A DNA stretch of 64,000 nt from Rhyzopertha dominica (lineage: Eukaryota > Arthropoda > Insecta > Coleoptera > Bostrichidae). Of this stretch, positions 14,087 to 26,215 are shown piece after piece (position 1 is the stretch's first letter; each line of letters starts with the position of its first letter). The translations under genes and the position numbers were made by a program. The DNA is taken from positions 1,426,001-1,490,000 of the forward strand of contig QCXZ01000001.1 in the NCBI GenBank assembly GCA_025024175.1, written 5' to 3'. Under the pieces are notes generated by a model. That model saw only the letters and a program-made list of their open reading frames with translations. It was not told the origin of the DNA and searched no databases.

Positions 14087-15017
14087 TGTGCAATGGGTTC
14101 ACCTCTAAGTCCTGTAGTAGCCAATTTGTTTATGGAAAATTTTGAACATGTAGCGATAAACAGTTTTCAGCTTAAACCAAAATGTTGGTATAGGTACGTA
14201 GATGACACTTTTGTTATTTGGCCCCACGGTATAGAAGAGCTGGGTAGGTTTCTAAATCATTTGAACAGTCAAAATCCCGACATAAAATTTACTATGGAAT
14301 TAGAAAGCAATGGTAGTTTACCTTTCTTGGATGTCAAAATTTACAGAACAAACACTGGACAGTTAGGACACAAGGTTTACAGAAAACCAACACACACAGA
14401 CAGATATTTACATGCCACATCTCACCACCCTCCTTCTCAAAAGAATAGTCTTATTAGGACGTTATTTGTTAGAGCACAAAGGATATCAGAAGAAAGTTCT
14501 GTACAAAAAGAAATATATCATCTTAAATCAGCGCTAGTGAGAAATGGTTATAGTAGTAAGAATATTTGGTCAGTTTTTAATAAAAGTGCTCATCCAAATC
14601 GAGTAAATTCTCAGCCACGACAAAGTAAATTGAAGTTGAGTTTGCCTTATGTACAAGGCCTTTCGGAAAAATTAAAGAGGATGCTTAGAAAACACGATAT
14701 TTTAGTTGTTGATAGTACATATAATAATTTAGATAAAATTTTAAGTTCTACTAAAGAACTAAAGAAAATTAAGTACGCGTTTGAAAGAACACATACGTGC
14801 TACTAGGTTGCAACAGATAGATAAATCTTCCGTAGCTGAACACTCATATTTGACTAGACACATGATTGATTTTGATAAAACAAAAATTTTACATAGAGAA
14901 AAATATTATCACAAACGTCTAATAAAAGAAGCTATAGAAATTTGTAGGAATACTAATAATTTTAATAGGGATTGTGGAAATTATGAGTTAGGTGACATTT
15001 GGAAGGCTATTTTGTAG
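14081..15017 (+). pseudogene. Penelope-like reverse transcriptase / GIY-YIG protein, truncated
   Basis: The frame from 14081 starts at RT motif B (MGSPLSPVVANLFM), so fingers and motif A are gone. It continues with the YVDD catalytic motif (RYVDDTFVIW near 14200), LPFLDVKIYR, and the Penelope signature KPTHTDRYLH near 14385. At about 14777 the frame shifts; the other frame carries KEHIRATRL, SSVAEHS and the C-terminal FNRDCGNYELGDIW, the tail of the GIY-YIG endonuclease, ending at 15017. The GIY-YIG catalytic motif and its Cys-rich lead-in are deleted between KKIKY and KEHIR. The copy cannot encode an active product. Confidence 0.85.
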
Positions 15018-15120
15018 TTATCTTTTATCAAATAGTTCGTGTATATCTAGTAGGTAGGTAGTTCCTTTTTCATCGTTAGGTTCCTTTTTTATCAGGTTGG
15101 CACGTTGTTTCTATGACGTC

Positions 15121-15298
15121 TCGCATCCTTGGTGATTTGTTTATTTACTTTCAAAATTTTGTTTCAACTTGTGTCAGGCAAATTTTGAGGTTCTTCGCCT
15201 TTGACAAAGATTACAGGTGTAATCGAAACGTCAGACCATTAATTTTTTGTCAGTGTTTTCAAGAGACAGCGATCTATCCGACAAAATATTATCTTATT
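15121..15298 (-). repeat. Right inverted repeat of the Penelope-like element
   Basis: Partner of 13909-14086; it begins TCGCATCCTTGG and ends AATATTATCTTATT just before the target duplication. Confidence 0.85.
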
Positions 15299-15535
15299 GT
15301 TTGTATCGATATTATTGTTACGATTCGCATCGCACTATATCTGCTTTCTTGGAATTCGACGACGGTGCTGGATTGGTTTGCACATTATGGTACGGCGCAT
15401 TATGAATAACAATGACCGAATTCCTTGACAAATTTGGGATTAACATGTTTTCCAGCCGGTTTCCGTAATTACCAGAATTCATTTCTAAACGGTAATCACC
15501 ACTTTTTGTTCTCGACTAGAACATTAATAGGCATC

Positions 15536-16610
15536 CACAAGGAGATGGTTCTATAACATTCGTCGGCCAGTATAAAAGCAAATGTGAGCGTAAGTGAGTC
15601 AAACTGACTGATTAAGCAGAAGACAAGTGAAGACAGACCGTTCAAGTGTTATAAAGTGACTATAGTTATGAAATCTGAAGTTCTCCAGGTACTGTCAACA
15701 AACCCATTTTCCAGAGATTTTCGACCGGAAATTTGCGACACGATTAACGCATAATATGGTGTGCCTGAACCCCAACTTTCAAATTATACCGATTTAATTC
15801 ATTTGCGTGATATTACGGTTACGCAGGGGTCGCGTTTCAGTTCGCTTGCATTTCTGAGAAAAGTACAGTGAAGGGAGAAAATACGCGAAGCCCTCCCCTT
15901 TTATTGCGACATAGTGTGGCGGGAACGTTCGTTGCCATTACCGATGCAATAATTTTCTATACTTTATGGACCTTTTAATCGTCGCGCGTGTCTGGGTATT
16001 TGCAGACATTAAATAACACTTTATAAAGCATTTACAAATGAAATGCAGACGGCTGCGCAGTGGCGCCAGTGCAGGGAACATCTCAATTTAATTTTATACC
16101 GTTTGCTGGAGAATTAATTCGACGTTATCGAATTTTCGCCCACCGCCTTGGACACCAAACGATATGCGGCCAACTGAAACTTCACTAACTCGGCTATTCT
16201 GAGTATAATTGCTCGGGACCCTTCGATTTACGCTGCGATACAAACCAATTTGTATAGGTAGGCGACTAGATGGATTTATGGATAAATCGGGCTGCGTGAC
16301 TGAGGTGTGCAGGTCAGATTAAAGTTATCGTTAACTTGAGTTGTTTCTTAATGCTCAGTTATAAATTATTCTCCAATTCTGCTGAATATTGTTCCTGAAT
16401 TGCAGTACTTTACTTTTTCAGGTTCAGATATTATGTATTTTTTCGAGACAAAGATTATATCATAAGTTATATCATATTTGCAGTTATCTGTCCCTTTTTG
16501 TCATGTAGTGTGTCAATACAGGGATATATAAACTACATTGAGAAAAATAAGTAATCTACTTGGCCTTGGTTAAAGATTAGCACATTTTTAATGTGAAATG
16601 TTTTCTTATA
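15536..16610. other. No gene; promoter-like motif
   Basis: TATAAAAG at about 15571 is followed near 15600 by GTCAAACTGACT, which might mark an LTR or gene promoter, but no ORF or LTR pair was found. 15700-16320 is moderately GC-rich and featureless. Confidence 0.3.
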
Positions 16611-16881
16611 CAGGGTGATTTTTTGAAAACTTCACACCTTAAATAACTTTAAATATAGCAAAAATTTAAAAATTTGCAAAAATAGGTAAACTTTTGTTTG
16701 CAGGGGGACAACTTTTGAGATAAGTTTTTTATGGATAGCGCTTACTCTCTGAGCAGGGTAGACACCCCTAAAAAATTTTAAATGGAACTATCTATCTTGT
16801 GATACATCATTTGAAAGCTTATTTCACAAAGAGTCTGGCCATGTAATTAGTTTTACCACGTTTAACTTATTGATGGGGTAA
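16611..16881 (+). repeat. Left terminal inverted repeat of the DD41D mariner
   Basis: Matches the reverse complement of 18625-18896 over about 270 bp with scattered substitutions, including the shared stretch around the GGGGGACAACTTTTGAGATA core near 16703. Confidence 0.85.
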
Positions 16882-17184
16882 TAGATTAATAGTGCCTACG
16901 AAACAGGTTGCTTATTATTTTGGACTCTTTTCAACAAAATGTATCTTATTTTAGAGCGGAAATAAAATTTGTCCTTACGAGAACCCAAAATTTTAACAAA
17001 CAACTTGTAAAAAATATGACACTTAAAACAGACTCCCAGAATACTGAAAATTTTCTTTTAACATTATTATTAACATTAAAGTATTTATCATGTAATTTTT
17101 TAGAAAGTCCATGTCCACGAAAAAGAAAAATTATTTATTTGTAACTCCAAAAACAGTGTGAACAAAACCATAGAAATTNAAACC

Positions 17185-18268
17185 TTACAACAGATTCTCA
17201 AAATGTGCACCACCTCTTTCCATACAATAATACAGACAGTCCTCGAACTCCTGCTGCACTTTTCGGAAAGTTTCAGGTGGAATCCTCCTGCACTCGTTAA
17301 TAATTCTTTCTCGCAGATCGTCCAGGCTAGTAGGTTGTGTTTTGTAAACNACAGATTTTAAATGACCCCATAGAAAGAAATCTAAAGCAGTCAAATCAGG
17401 TGATCGTGGCGGCCATTCAATTGTTCCACGCCTACCAATCCAGTGAAGAGGAAATCTATGGTTTAACCAATTTCGCATATTAATGGCGTAATGCGGTGGG
17501 GCTCCATCATGTTGGTAAAACAATTCGTATTCATCCAACATTGGATTTCCTTCAGGGTCACGTTGGTTTTCTAATTGCTCTGTGATTAAAGGATCAATAA
17601 CGTTATCAAGTAATTCTAAATACATTCCCCCATTTAGCGTCCCATCAATGAAAATTGGACCTACAATTGCGTTGCCAAGTATTCCAGCCCAGACGTTCAG
17701 CTTCTGAGGAACTTGTGTATGACCTTCTCGAAAAATATAAGGATTTTCGTCACTCCAGTAACTGACGTTATGTTTATTTACAGAGCCGTTCAAAAAAAAT
17801 TGCATTCATCAATGAAGCAGATATTTTTTATTAGATTTGGATTTACTATAATCTTTTCTGTCATAATTTCGCAAAATTGCAGTCTTCTATCGAAGTCATC
17901 TTCGCCGAGTTCCTGGAGATTTTCATCTTATAGGGATGGAATTTGTGCAGTTTTGTAACTTTCCTTACAGATGAATAAGAAAGTCCAGTGGCTGTAGAAA
18001 TGTTACGCAAAGAGCTAGTTGGATCCATTGCAAAATGACCAAGTACTTCAAGTTGGGCCATTTCATCAACGACTCTATTCCCTGCCCTTTTTTTGTTTAC
18101 TACAGATCCAGTGTCTTGAAATTTCTGCACGAGATCGAGAATGTACCTAGCGTCAACATTTTTATCGGGGTGCCGTTCGTTAAACACCCTTGCTGACGCA
18201 CGAGCACAGCTATGCTCAGCACCGTAAATAAAAATTATTTCTACCCTTTCGGCAGTCGAATAAACCAT
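17185..18268 (-). pseudogene. DD41D mariner transposase, frameshifted
   Basis: The minus-strand frame begins MVYSTAERVEII at 18268 (helix-turn-helix DNA-binding half, including the GLSYSSVRKVTK helix) and ends FENLL at 17185. The catalytic domain shows the first Asp in FIDEC, the second in HDGAPPH and the third in SPDLTALD. I count 41 residues between the second and third Asp, the DD41D spacing of rosa-like mariners. Two frameshifts break it: one near 17927 after HPYKM, one in a T run near 17805 just after the first catalytic Asp. An ambiguous base also falls near 17350. It should cut and paste the element at TA sites but cannot be translated whole. Confidence 0.85.
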
Positions 18269-18624
18269 TATCACTTGGACTCTCACTTTAAAATTTCACG
18301 CGATTTATAAAAAGGAATGTGAACAAGAAGATGGTCGTGCCAAAGAAGTAGCCAAAAAGTTGAAACAAAAAATTGGAAACACAAAGTAGATAATTATTTA
18401 GCCAATTCAGTATAAACTGTCGAGTTGCAATATCAAGTAATGTCGACAGAAAATTTTAAGTATTTTTGGCATTTTGCTTAGGTGTAACAATTATTTTTTA
18501 CCAAGTTTTTTNAGGCTTAAGTAAGGACAATTTTTATTGTAACTGCAAGACAATAANTTTTGTTAAAAAAAGTCCAAAATATTCCATTTTATAAGGCACT
18601 TGCTACAATGCACTTTTTGACGCA

Positions 18625-18896
18625 CTACCCCGTCAATGGGTAAAAAATAGTAAAACTAATTACATGGCAAGACTCCTTGTGTAATAAGCTTTTAAATGAT
18701 GTATCGTAAGATGGGTAGTTTCATTTAAAATTTTTGAAGGGGTATCTACCCCTCTAAGAGGGTAAGCGCTATCCATTAAAAACTTATCTCAAAAGTTGTC
18801 CCCCTGCAAACAAAAGTTTACCTGTTTTTGCAAAATTTTAAATTTTTCCTCTATTTAAAGTTATTTAAGGTGTGAAGTTTTCAAAAAATCACCCTG
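18625..18896 (-). repeat. Right terminal inverted repeat of the DD41D mariner
   Basis: Partner of 16611-16881; it ends exactly at TCACCCTG before the TA duplication. The transposase start lies about 350 bp inside it. Confidence 0.85.
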
Positions 18897-19199
18897 TATA
18901 TGCTCCATTGCATAGAGTCATAGAGTCTAATAAAAAAATTTTATGTCAAAAGTGACCAGCCTTTAGCTTGAAGAACGCGTTTTACGGATAACTGAATTCA
19001 GAGAAAAAAATCAAAAGTAATGTAATATTTTTATCCAAAGAACATATCCGCAGTTGTAAGTAGTTACGTATAAAATGATTTAGATGGCGCTTGCTCTGTT
19101 ATGGATTCATCTGTAAATTAAAAATAGCTTCAAGATATTTCATAATGAATTCCTAATGAATGTTTCTTGAATGATCTGAATCTGATATTCAAAAGTCTA

Positions 19200-19680
19200 T
19201 ATTCAAATTAAAAAACAGAACGACCTGTGGAGATGATCAGATACCTAGCTTTCTAAATAAAGATTATTCGAGGGTTCTCATCCACCTTTAAGCCATTTGT
19301 TTAATCTTATATGTCTACAGCTTCATTTCCCGATATTTGGAAAATTACAGGAGTGCGTCCTGTTTTAAAGAGCGGCAATCCCTCTGACCTAAAAAATTAT
19401 TGCCCCATTGCAAATTTATCAAATTTTGTGAATGGTTTCGAGATGTTATTGCACAGTATAATTTTTAATGAAATTAAGCATAGCATTTCACCTAACCAAC
19501 ATGGATTCTATCCAAAACGTTCTACTGTAACTAACTTAGCGCATTTTATGCAGTATACTGCAAATATTATAGATAATAAAGGTCAAGTTGATGCAGTGTA
19601 TACTTTAAAACAATATTGTACTAGCTTGCTATTTCAAAAGAAAACATATCAGTGGTCTTTAGACCAGGTTATTCTATGAT
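19200..19680 (+). pseudogene. Non-LTR reverse transcriptase, N-terminal fragment
   Basis: The frame near 19212 reads LKNRTTCGDDQIPSFLNKDY; after a frameshift near 19310 it goes on FPDIWKITGVRPVLKSGNPS, NYCPIANLSNFV, ISPNQHGFYPKRSTVTNL and QVDAVYT, RT blocks 0 to motif A. It ends before the rest of the palm. Wording resembles the 36.4 kb fragment (NYRPIA, QVDAIYTDL), so the two may be one family. Confidence 0.7.
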
Positions 19681-22600
19681 CAAACGAACGCTGTTGGTCA
19701 AAAAGCAAGCGACGTTAATGGTATGGTACCTATATTTTGAAGATAAACGGGTTTTGTAAACATTGCGTGTAACAAATTAAGATTTAAGATTAAGTTTGCT
19801 AAAAAACACCTACGCGGCAACGCGTTATGTTTTTGAAACCGTTTTTTTTCTATTATTGATAATAAGTCATAAGTAAAGGGATAGCAAGTCTATTTTAAAG
19901 CACTGGCGCAAAGTAATTAAGAAAAGAAATTTCACTTTAATTCCTTCTTTCTGTCAACTTATACGGAGCGCAATTATGTTTCTTGGGAACTAACACAATC
20001 TTTGCAGTGCTCTTAAACTAATTAATTTGTAATTAAATTCTTCAGTTTCAACCTACACGACAGCTCACTGTGGCATAATAACATCGTAAACGGCGTCGTT
20101 TTCATAGAGTTTAATTCCTCCCACTCTTGCTGGAAAGTGCGACATGCAGCGCAGAATTTCTCCTCATTTTCCGCAAACAAAACCACTTGCTCGTGCGAAG
20201 ACAGCTGCAAGATATGTGCAACCAGCTACAATATCATTCNCGTTTTATCTCCTCGCAAAATTACAGAAACTGTAAGCATAATTCTTCGGAAACTATTCAG
20301 CCAAGTTCGAAAACGCGAAGCGTTTGGGAGGCGTTGCGAGCTTACCCTCCAGCTGGAGCATTATACATGGAGTTCAAATGTGTCTGCAACCTGCAATTGA
20401 AGTTTATTATTATTATCTGACTTGGAGGAGAAATCGACCGGGCGTTTCCGTCTTCGTTAGCCCAGTGAATGAAATTTCTGATTGTAGTATACGGAGATGT
20501 GTAGCTACGCGCCAGTTTGCTGAGGCTCGAATGGATATGCGAGTACAACGGGTTACATGCGTTAATTTTATTCACTGTAAAGTTGGGCTACCTTCTGGCA
20601 AGTTTTTTAAACCTATTTTCCATATGAAAGTCGGAAAATTCTGCTATTTTGTGCATTATAGTAAAAACATATCTTACGAAATTAAAATACTGCCTATATC
20701 TTTTATCGTACTTTGGTATTTGGTCTGGTTTTTCTGATATTTGATCTGATATTATGGCGATGGTGTCGAATGTGGTTGCGTTTTCATTGCAGGTTTCTTA
20801 AAAATCGTTAGCACTCATGATTTTTTTGTAAGGGTACTTTCAATAATGTTTTCGCCTAATTTGCCTTTAATGTACAATGTTCATTGATTTATTTCTACAT
20901 CTGTTATTATAATCCAATATTTAAATAATAATTCTGCATTTATGCGATAGATTCCACTTTCCTCGAATGATTTTTTTTTGTAACTTACTTGTACCTTTTG
21001 GCTCTATTCTGTTTATTAACTCTTTTAAGAGAAGAGGAAATTTATTATTGGATACAGTTGTAAATCTACTTCAGTGATCAGTCGCAGTGAATTCTGTTCG
21101 ATAAGAAACCCTTCTTTAAAGATTTGGTAATTGAAGAATGCAAAATTTATTATTATTATCGCGCATTCAGTAATGTCCAAGCATTTTGAAGCAAGCAAGC
21201 AAGCAAGCATTTTGAAGCTTTTGCGATTTGTAATTAAAATAGAAGCAGTTAATTTTTGCTCAGCATTTCCACATACCATTAAAGATTTCAGGCTTTCGTC
21301 TATAGCTACAACTTTATGTAATCCCGAGTCATTCATTAGATTTGTGTTATCAAAATTCCAAATGCTACAGTTGAAGTATGAGCGTCAGAATGTCTTTGGG
21401 ATAACTGGGAATATTATTTCAGACAAAATTTTGCATAAAATATTTGACATTTTTACCTTGTCAACTGTCGTTCCAAATATATAGGAATGTAGATGTATTG
21501 TATCTATGCGAGGGTCAAATGCAGTGACAGGAAATCCAAACGTAAAAACTGTAATTCTATGTATTTCAAATGCCACTTCTTTTTCATTAAAAATTCGTGG
21601 TTGTCCATGATTTTGCCTGTGCTGTCTTTAATGTTCTGCAAAGAGTATTTTTATTAGTGTTGTATTTTTCATCGGATCACGGAAAAAACACTTTCAAATT
21701 TATAATTTTTGAAAGGCCTATTTCATATAATTAACCAATGGCAACTATTAACGTCAACACTTGTTTTGTATGCTCGTAATAAGAGCTTGGGAAATAGTAT
21801 CGAGATATTATTTTGAAGTAAGGTGTCCTTTTTATGTTAATACAACTTCAAAGGTTACTTTGCAACAATTTGTGTCCAAAAGCAGCTCTGTATTTTTTTG
21901 TTTTGCACATAACCTTCTTAAGTGATGATAAAGAAACTATTGAATACGCACATTCATTTCAAAGCATTGTAAATTATCTTGTCTTTACATGTAAGCGAAT
22001 AACCAAAAGCCTACTTCTTCAGCGGCACTAAATTTCTCAAAATTGTTTCTTTTGAGCGCGATGGCTAGCCATTACGAAATTGACTGCAGTGAATTTTAGT
22101 CGAAATGATATTTTGAAATTTCACAAAAGGTGACACTATTCATTTTATCACTAATCTATCTTATACATGCAGTTACTTAAAGTTCAAAATGAAACATACT
22201 TTTTTCATATAAGGGTTCGAACGTCACAGCATATTTAAATAACATTTGTTTAGTATTAATTATCTCTGCATAATTTCGAAAAAAGGAAATGGTGGTAGTC
22301 ATGATGAAATTTTTAATTTTCCTGTAAAATTTATCATACAATTCTTTTAAAACGTGACTAAAAAATTACGTTATTCTGAAAGTGCCTAAACCCTTCAAAA
22401 CTTTGGTATAACAACATATTCATATTATTTTGGGTTTATTTAGGTTAAGCCTGTTGTTACACGCAAAAAATATTTATTAATTAGTACTTGAAACATTATT
22501 GGTAGACTTAGGTATTCTCCATACTCCATATTGGTTTAACTATGGGTAAGATTTGTGGTTCGTTCGCAAATCTTGTTTAGCTATTTATTGCTGTATAAAG

Positions 22601-25600
22601 TGTGATTCTGTTGTAATTGTTCAATTACAGTTTGTAATGTTTTAATTTTATGTACATGTAAGTAGTCATGAATCATTTTAGGAAGAATTTTAGTTAATTT
22701 CAGACGTTAATAAAAATTTTCAAGAAAAACGGCAAAAAATATTAGGACTGTGTTTGCAGGACAACTCCTTGATTGGCGACCCCCATCAAATAAAAGTTAA
22801 AGCGAAATATGACATACAAGTACTGAAATAAAATGTTCTTGGGGGCCTAGAACAAAAAAGTGATGCACTGTTGCACAGGTTCTAAATTTTACTTCCATAG
22901 GCAGATAATTAACTGCCAGAAAACATGGGTATGCGTTTGAACATCCTTTCAAAACAAAAGAGAGCTTCTTCTTAAGATGGCAGTATTCCTATAAATAAAG
23001 CACAATGAAGCAAAGATAGAAAATAATTCCTTGTGTAATAGATATCAATATAAATGTAACNTACGCTAATAGGGTAGGGTAGCGTATAAGAAACTAATGT
23101 TTACCCTGTTGCCGCCATAGCATAGAAAACATGCTTAGCAATATTTACGCTATTTTACAAATAATTCTAGAGATTTGCTGTTTTGAAAAAGTGCACACAC
23201 TAAAGCATTAACTTGTAAACCGTAAACTTAAATGATCAAATTTCAGAAATTCTCACTGCTGTCAACCATTACTGAATGGACTTTTGCCAGAAAATTTAAT
23301 TCATGTGTGTTACGAAACAAAATACATTACGATTTTGGAAGTTAAAGACACAATACATTCGTTAGTTCAAACAATCACCACAGACAAAGAATCGTACTGA
23401 TGGGTCTTTATTATTTAGGTTTGAGTGCTGGAAGCAAATATATACCTTTTCAGGCGATTTCAAACAGACTTAAAAAGCACAAACCATAAAATCACAAGTT
23501 TACGTCATAGCTCGAAAGTAACTTCTACCTTGGTTGATATAAGGACTGTTTAACAGGTTAGCATGATGAAGGGGTCAATAAATTGGTCATCAGGGTCTCC
23601 GAAGGTGTTAAGTTAATCCCATTGGCTGCCTGCTCCTCTAGAATACCCCAAATGCCGGGCAGACACCTAATGCTGATGCCGTGGGCATTAACTAAACTAA
23701 TCTGCTAATGCGAGTAAGGGTAGTGAGGATTATAAAGTTTGTATTCGGCAGTTAAATGTTATTTAGCACCATCCCGATCGCTGCAATCTGCAATTTAATT
23801 GATAGCACACACTACACGTGTGCAGTACAGCAGGTGGAGGTTGGGTGTATTATATAATGTTGCTGCCACTTCCCCTTTGACGTGAAACTGCAACTTATCT
23901 CTCCCTTTCCGAGTTGTTTTGCGCCAGATCAGAAGAAAAGAGGAAGTGAAATGCACTTAGGTTTGTCAGTTGGGGTGATGATTATCACCCATCATGGTTT
24001 AGCATTAACAAGTCCAGGCGGTTGCCTGTACAAAGAGTCCCTGTGGACGTGAATGATAATAATGATAACATAACACTGCACTCAACTCAATAAGCGGAGG
24101 ACTGTCAATTATTGTCTTATACAGTGCTCTAAGGTACATCCATATATGGCAGGCCTGACATTAAATTTGATGTGACCATTTTATCACGCTTGTTCACCGG
24201 TTAGAATTAACAGCGAGCGGATCTATCAATTCAACACTGCAAGCCATCACTAAGATCTCCATTACAAATCACTATGATTGACTGATACTATCTACTGGGG
24301 ATGCTTACTAATTAGACGAATTCGCGAACTCTAGCGGAATATAATTCAATTAAAATAAACTATTTCAAAACTTGATAAAAATGGGTGAACTACCTTTATT
24401 CGGACGCTGCTACCAAACTTACACCTGGGCACAATAAAATCATTTTAGGCAAGAATGCAAGAACTTCGTTTCGCACAACAGATATATTTAATAGTAATTA
24501 ATAAATGAAAATAACGTGTAAATAATCCTCACAATATTATACTCTATGAAACGAGAATATGACCTCAACCCGTAAATTATAACAATTTTGACCTACTCGC
24601 GAGTTTGAACTAATTAACAATGAATTTCCAAAATACCGAGACACTTGACTATCCAACTTCTAATCTAACTTTCAAGACTTACTGTCTTTACTCAACGTTA
24701 CTCTATACATCACGAGCTGGATTAGAAATTAAATTTCTCCCGGTATCTAAGACGATAAAACGCAGATTGAATATTCTTAACTTTTCAAAGAAAATATGTT
24801 ACTTGGTGAAGTTTCTGAACTGAGAGCTGATTGGTCAAAACTACCCCCACTTGCTATCCTTTACGTGGGACACTGGTCATATTCTCGTTAATAATTATCG
24901 AATTATCGGATCATTAAATTATAAATCGTAGTTAACTAAAGCTAAACAATCATAATCAGACATATCTATATACTATAATAATATTATTCATTCCAATATT
25001 CAACAAAAAACTTTATGAAAAATTTCAAATGATCGAGTAACTGAATCCGTACTAATTCTAGCATAAACTGAGAGGTTTCGCGCGCTAACAACCATTGTAA
25101 TTCTAGGTCGCGTATTCCTACCACAGAAGANCCACAAACTGTAAAGGCTGTATCCTTTTAGGAATNTTCCTTTAACCTTTAACAGAGGACCACTGTCTGA
25201 AAAATTTATGAGAGTTCTGCTACAGTGATGTCTAACGATCGAAAATGGACAGCTTAAGATTAAGCATTACATATACATTCTTATAGGTATATAATGCACC
25301 TCTCTTACCGTTTTTATAACCCTGCAATACCATTTACCTTTCATTTACAGGTACAGTTGGAATGGCACGCGACCCCTCATAAATCAAACCCTCTCTTTGT
25401 GATTTTGCGAATTTCCAGTGCCGGCTTTAAGCAGTTTTAAAACTCGTTTTTTGTTTGTGTATTGTACATCATTCTAATTAGTTTTTAATCATTCGGTTAA
25501 TAGGAGGTTTTACATCGATCGTTTTTATTCACGTCTCAAAATGAATTGTACGTTATTTTAGATGAGTAGCAACATTATTTTGCACAAACAAAGTATANCT

Positions 25601-25919
25601 AGTTATAATGAAATTTGTAATCTAACTAGACAACATGCACATCTGAGCATTTTTTAATATGCAAAGAAAAATCTCGCATTTCTAAACATTTAATTTTGAT
25701 TTTTAACATTCCTGTAATATTTATATCCTGCGAATATGTTGAATGCTGTGCTAGCCGAAAATTATAAACAATACATTTTAATATTTTTACAATTTTTCAA
25801 CTATTGGAAACATGCGGTTGACAGTTATCAGCACTAAATATGTAAATAAAAGACAAGTATTTAAAAAAATAATAAGAATATACATTTTTTTTTGCTCTAA
25901 ATACAAAAAAAAAATAATT
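19681..25919. other. Long stretch without a recognised gene
   Basis: Overlapping ORFs at 20022-20737 and 21025-21576 carry no known motif. A mirrored 14-mer, ACGAGAATATGACC at 24551 and its complement at 24875, spans 338 bp and might mark a small inverted-repeat element, but the flanks do not match further. Confidence 0.35.
21189..21208 (+). repeat. (AAGC)n microsatellite
   Basis: Five AAGC units flanked on both sides by GCATTTTGAAGC, which suggests slippage after a small local duplication. Confidence 0.7.
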
Positions 25920-26215
25920 TCATAGATCTATTATATTTGTACACTCTTCGCAATAACTTATGTCATATCCTAATTCCAAAAGTTTTAATTTCAGACTTGT
26001 CGTAGTTGGAACTTTAATTTCCTTATACATTTGGTAAATCACTTTTTTAATTTCTATCCCAAGCTCTTTTGATATATTTAGAAATTTCTCCGAATTGCGT
26101 GATTTTCTTGAATTGCCTTTATTTTCAATAATATCTCTCACAGTCGTGTAGGGGACACCAGCCATTTCACTTGTCACTTTTAACGGAGCACTGCACTCTT
26201 ATTTTATCAAAAAAT
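25920..26215 (-). pseudogene. N-terminal fragment of a DDE_3-type transposase
   Basis: The minus-strand frame reads PLKVTSEMAGVPYTTVRDII, then a basic linker and a KKVIYQMYKEIKVPTTTSLK helix set: the N-terminal helix-turn-helix and linker layout of the transposase family whose catalytic part lies at 13496-15535. It stops at 25920 with no catalytic domain downstream. Confidence 0.5.

Larger units (their letters stand above)
13880..15299 (+). mobile_element. Penelope-like element inserted in a DDE transposase, with inverted repeats and target duplication
   Basis: About 1.42 kb. It is flanked by the direct repeat TTTGTATCGATA at 13866-13877 and 15300-15311 (13 bp if the preceding G counts). Inside, 178 bp inverted repeats (13909-14086 and 15121-15298) enclose a 5'-truncated Penelope reverse transcriptase and the end of its GIY-YIG endonuclease. 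Inverted-repeat flanks and imprecise 10-15 bp target duplications are established features of Penelope-like elements. About 30 bp of extra sequence (13878-13908) lies between the left duplication and the left repeat. Confidence 0.85.
13496..15535 (-). pseudogene. DDE (IS630/Tc1-superfamily, DDE_3-type) transposase split by the Penelope insertion
   Basis: The minus-strand right part (15535-15312) reads TKSGDYRLEMNSGNYGNRLE, PNLSRNSVIVIHNAPYHN and SSNSKKADIV. Removing the insertion (13878-15311) continues in frame into IDTNSLKPKLYETIKNSKK, HGHTVLRLPPYHPDLNPIEL and IWATVKQ (catalytic Glu in PIE). A frameshift near 13680 leads into LDDARMISEEEFSK, and a second near 13620 into a tail ending in an acidic Ser-Asp run with a TAG at 13496. 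The usual DNAPYH is HNAPYH here, so the second catalytic Asp is lost. The N-terminal DNA-binding part upstream of 15535 is missing. The line was already dying before or after the Penelope hit. Confidence 0.8.
16611..18896 (-). mobile_element. Complete DD41D mariner element, TA target duplication
   Basis: A 2286 bp element starting CAGGGTGATTTTTT and ending with its reverse complement, flanked by TA at 16609-16610 and 18897-18898. The terminal inverted repeats run for about 270 bp at each end, far longer than the roughly 30 bp of classical mariners. The single minus-strand transposase gene is broken (see 17185-18268). The two ends are still highly alike, so the copy is fairly young or the ends were homogenised. 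Confidence 0.9.

Noticed and set aside
15571..15680. TATAAAAG region as an LTR promoter
   Set aside because: No second LTR, primer-binding site or coding region was found nearby.
20022..20737. ORF cluster and a less AT-rich patch that might be an exon
   Set aside because: Six frames show no recognisable domain and no convincing splice borders.
21025..21576. Overlapping ORFs of 60-117 codons on both strands
   Set aside because: No motif, no codon bias, built around an AAGC microsatellite and AT runs.
24551..24888. 14 bp inverted pair ACGAGAATATGACC as a MITE
   Set aside because: Similarity stops at the 14-mer, no target duplication; a match this long is not improbable by chance in 64 kb.
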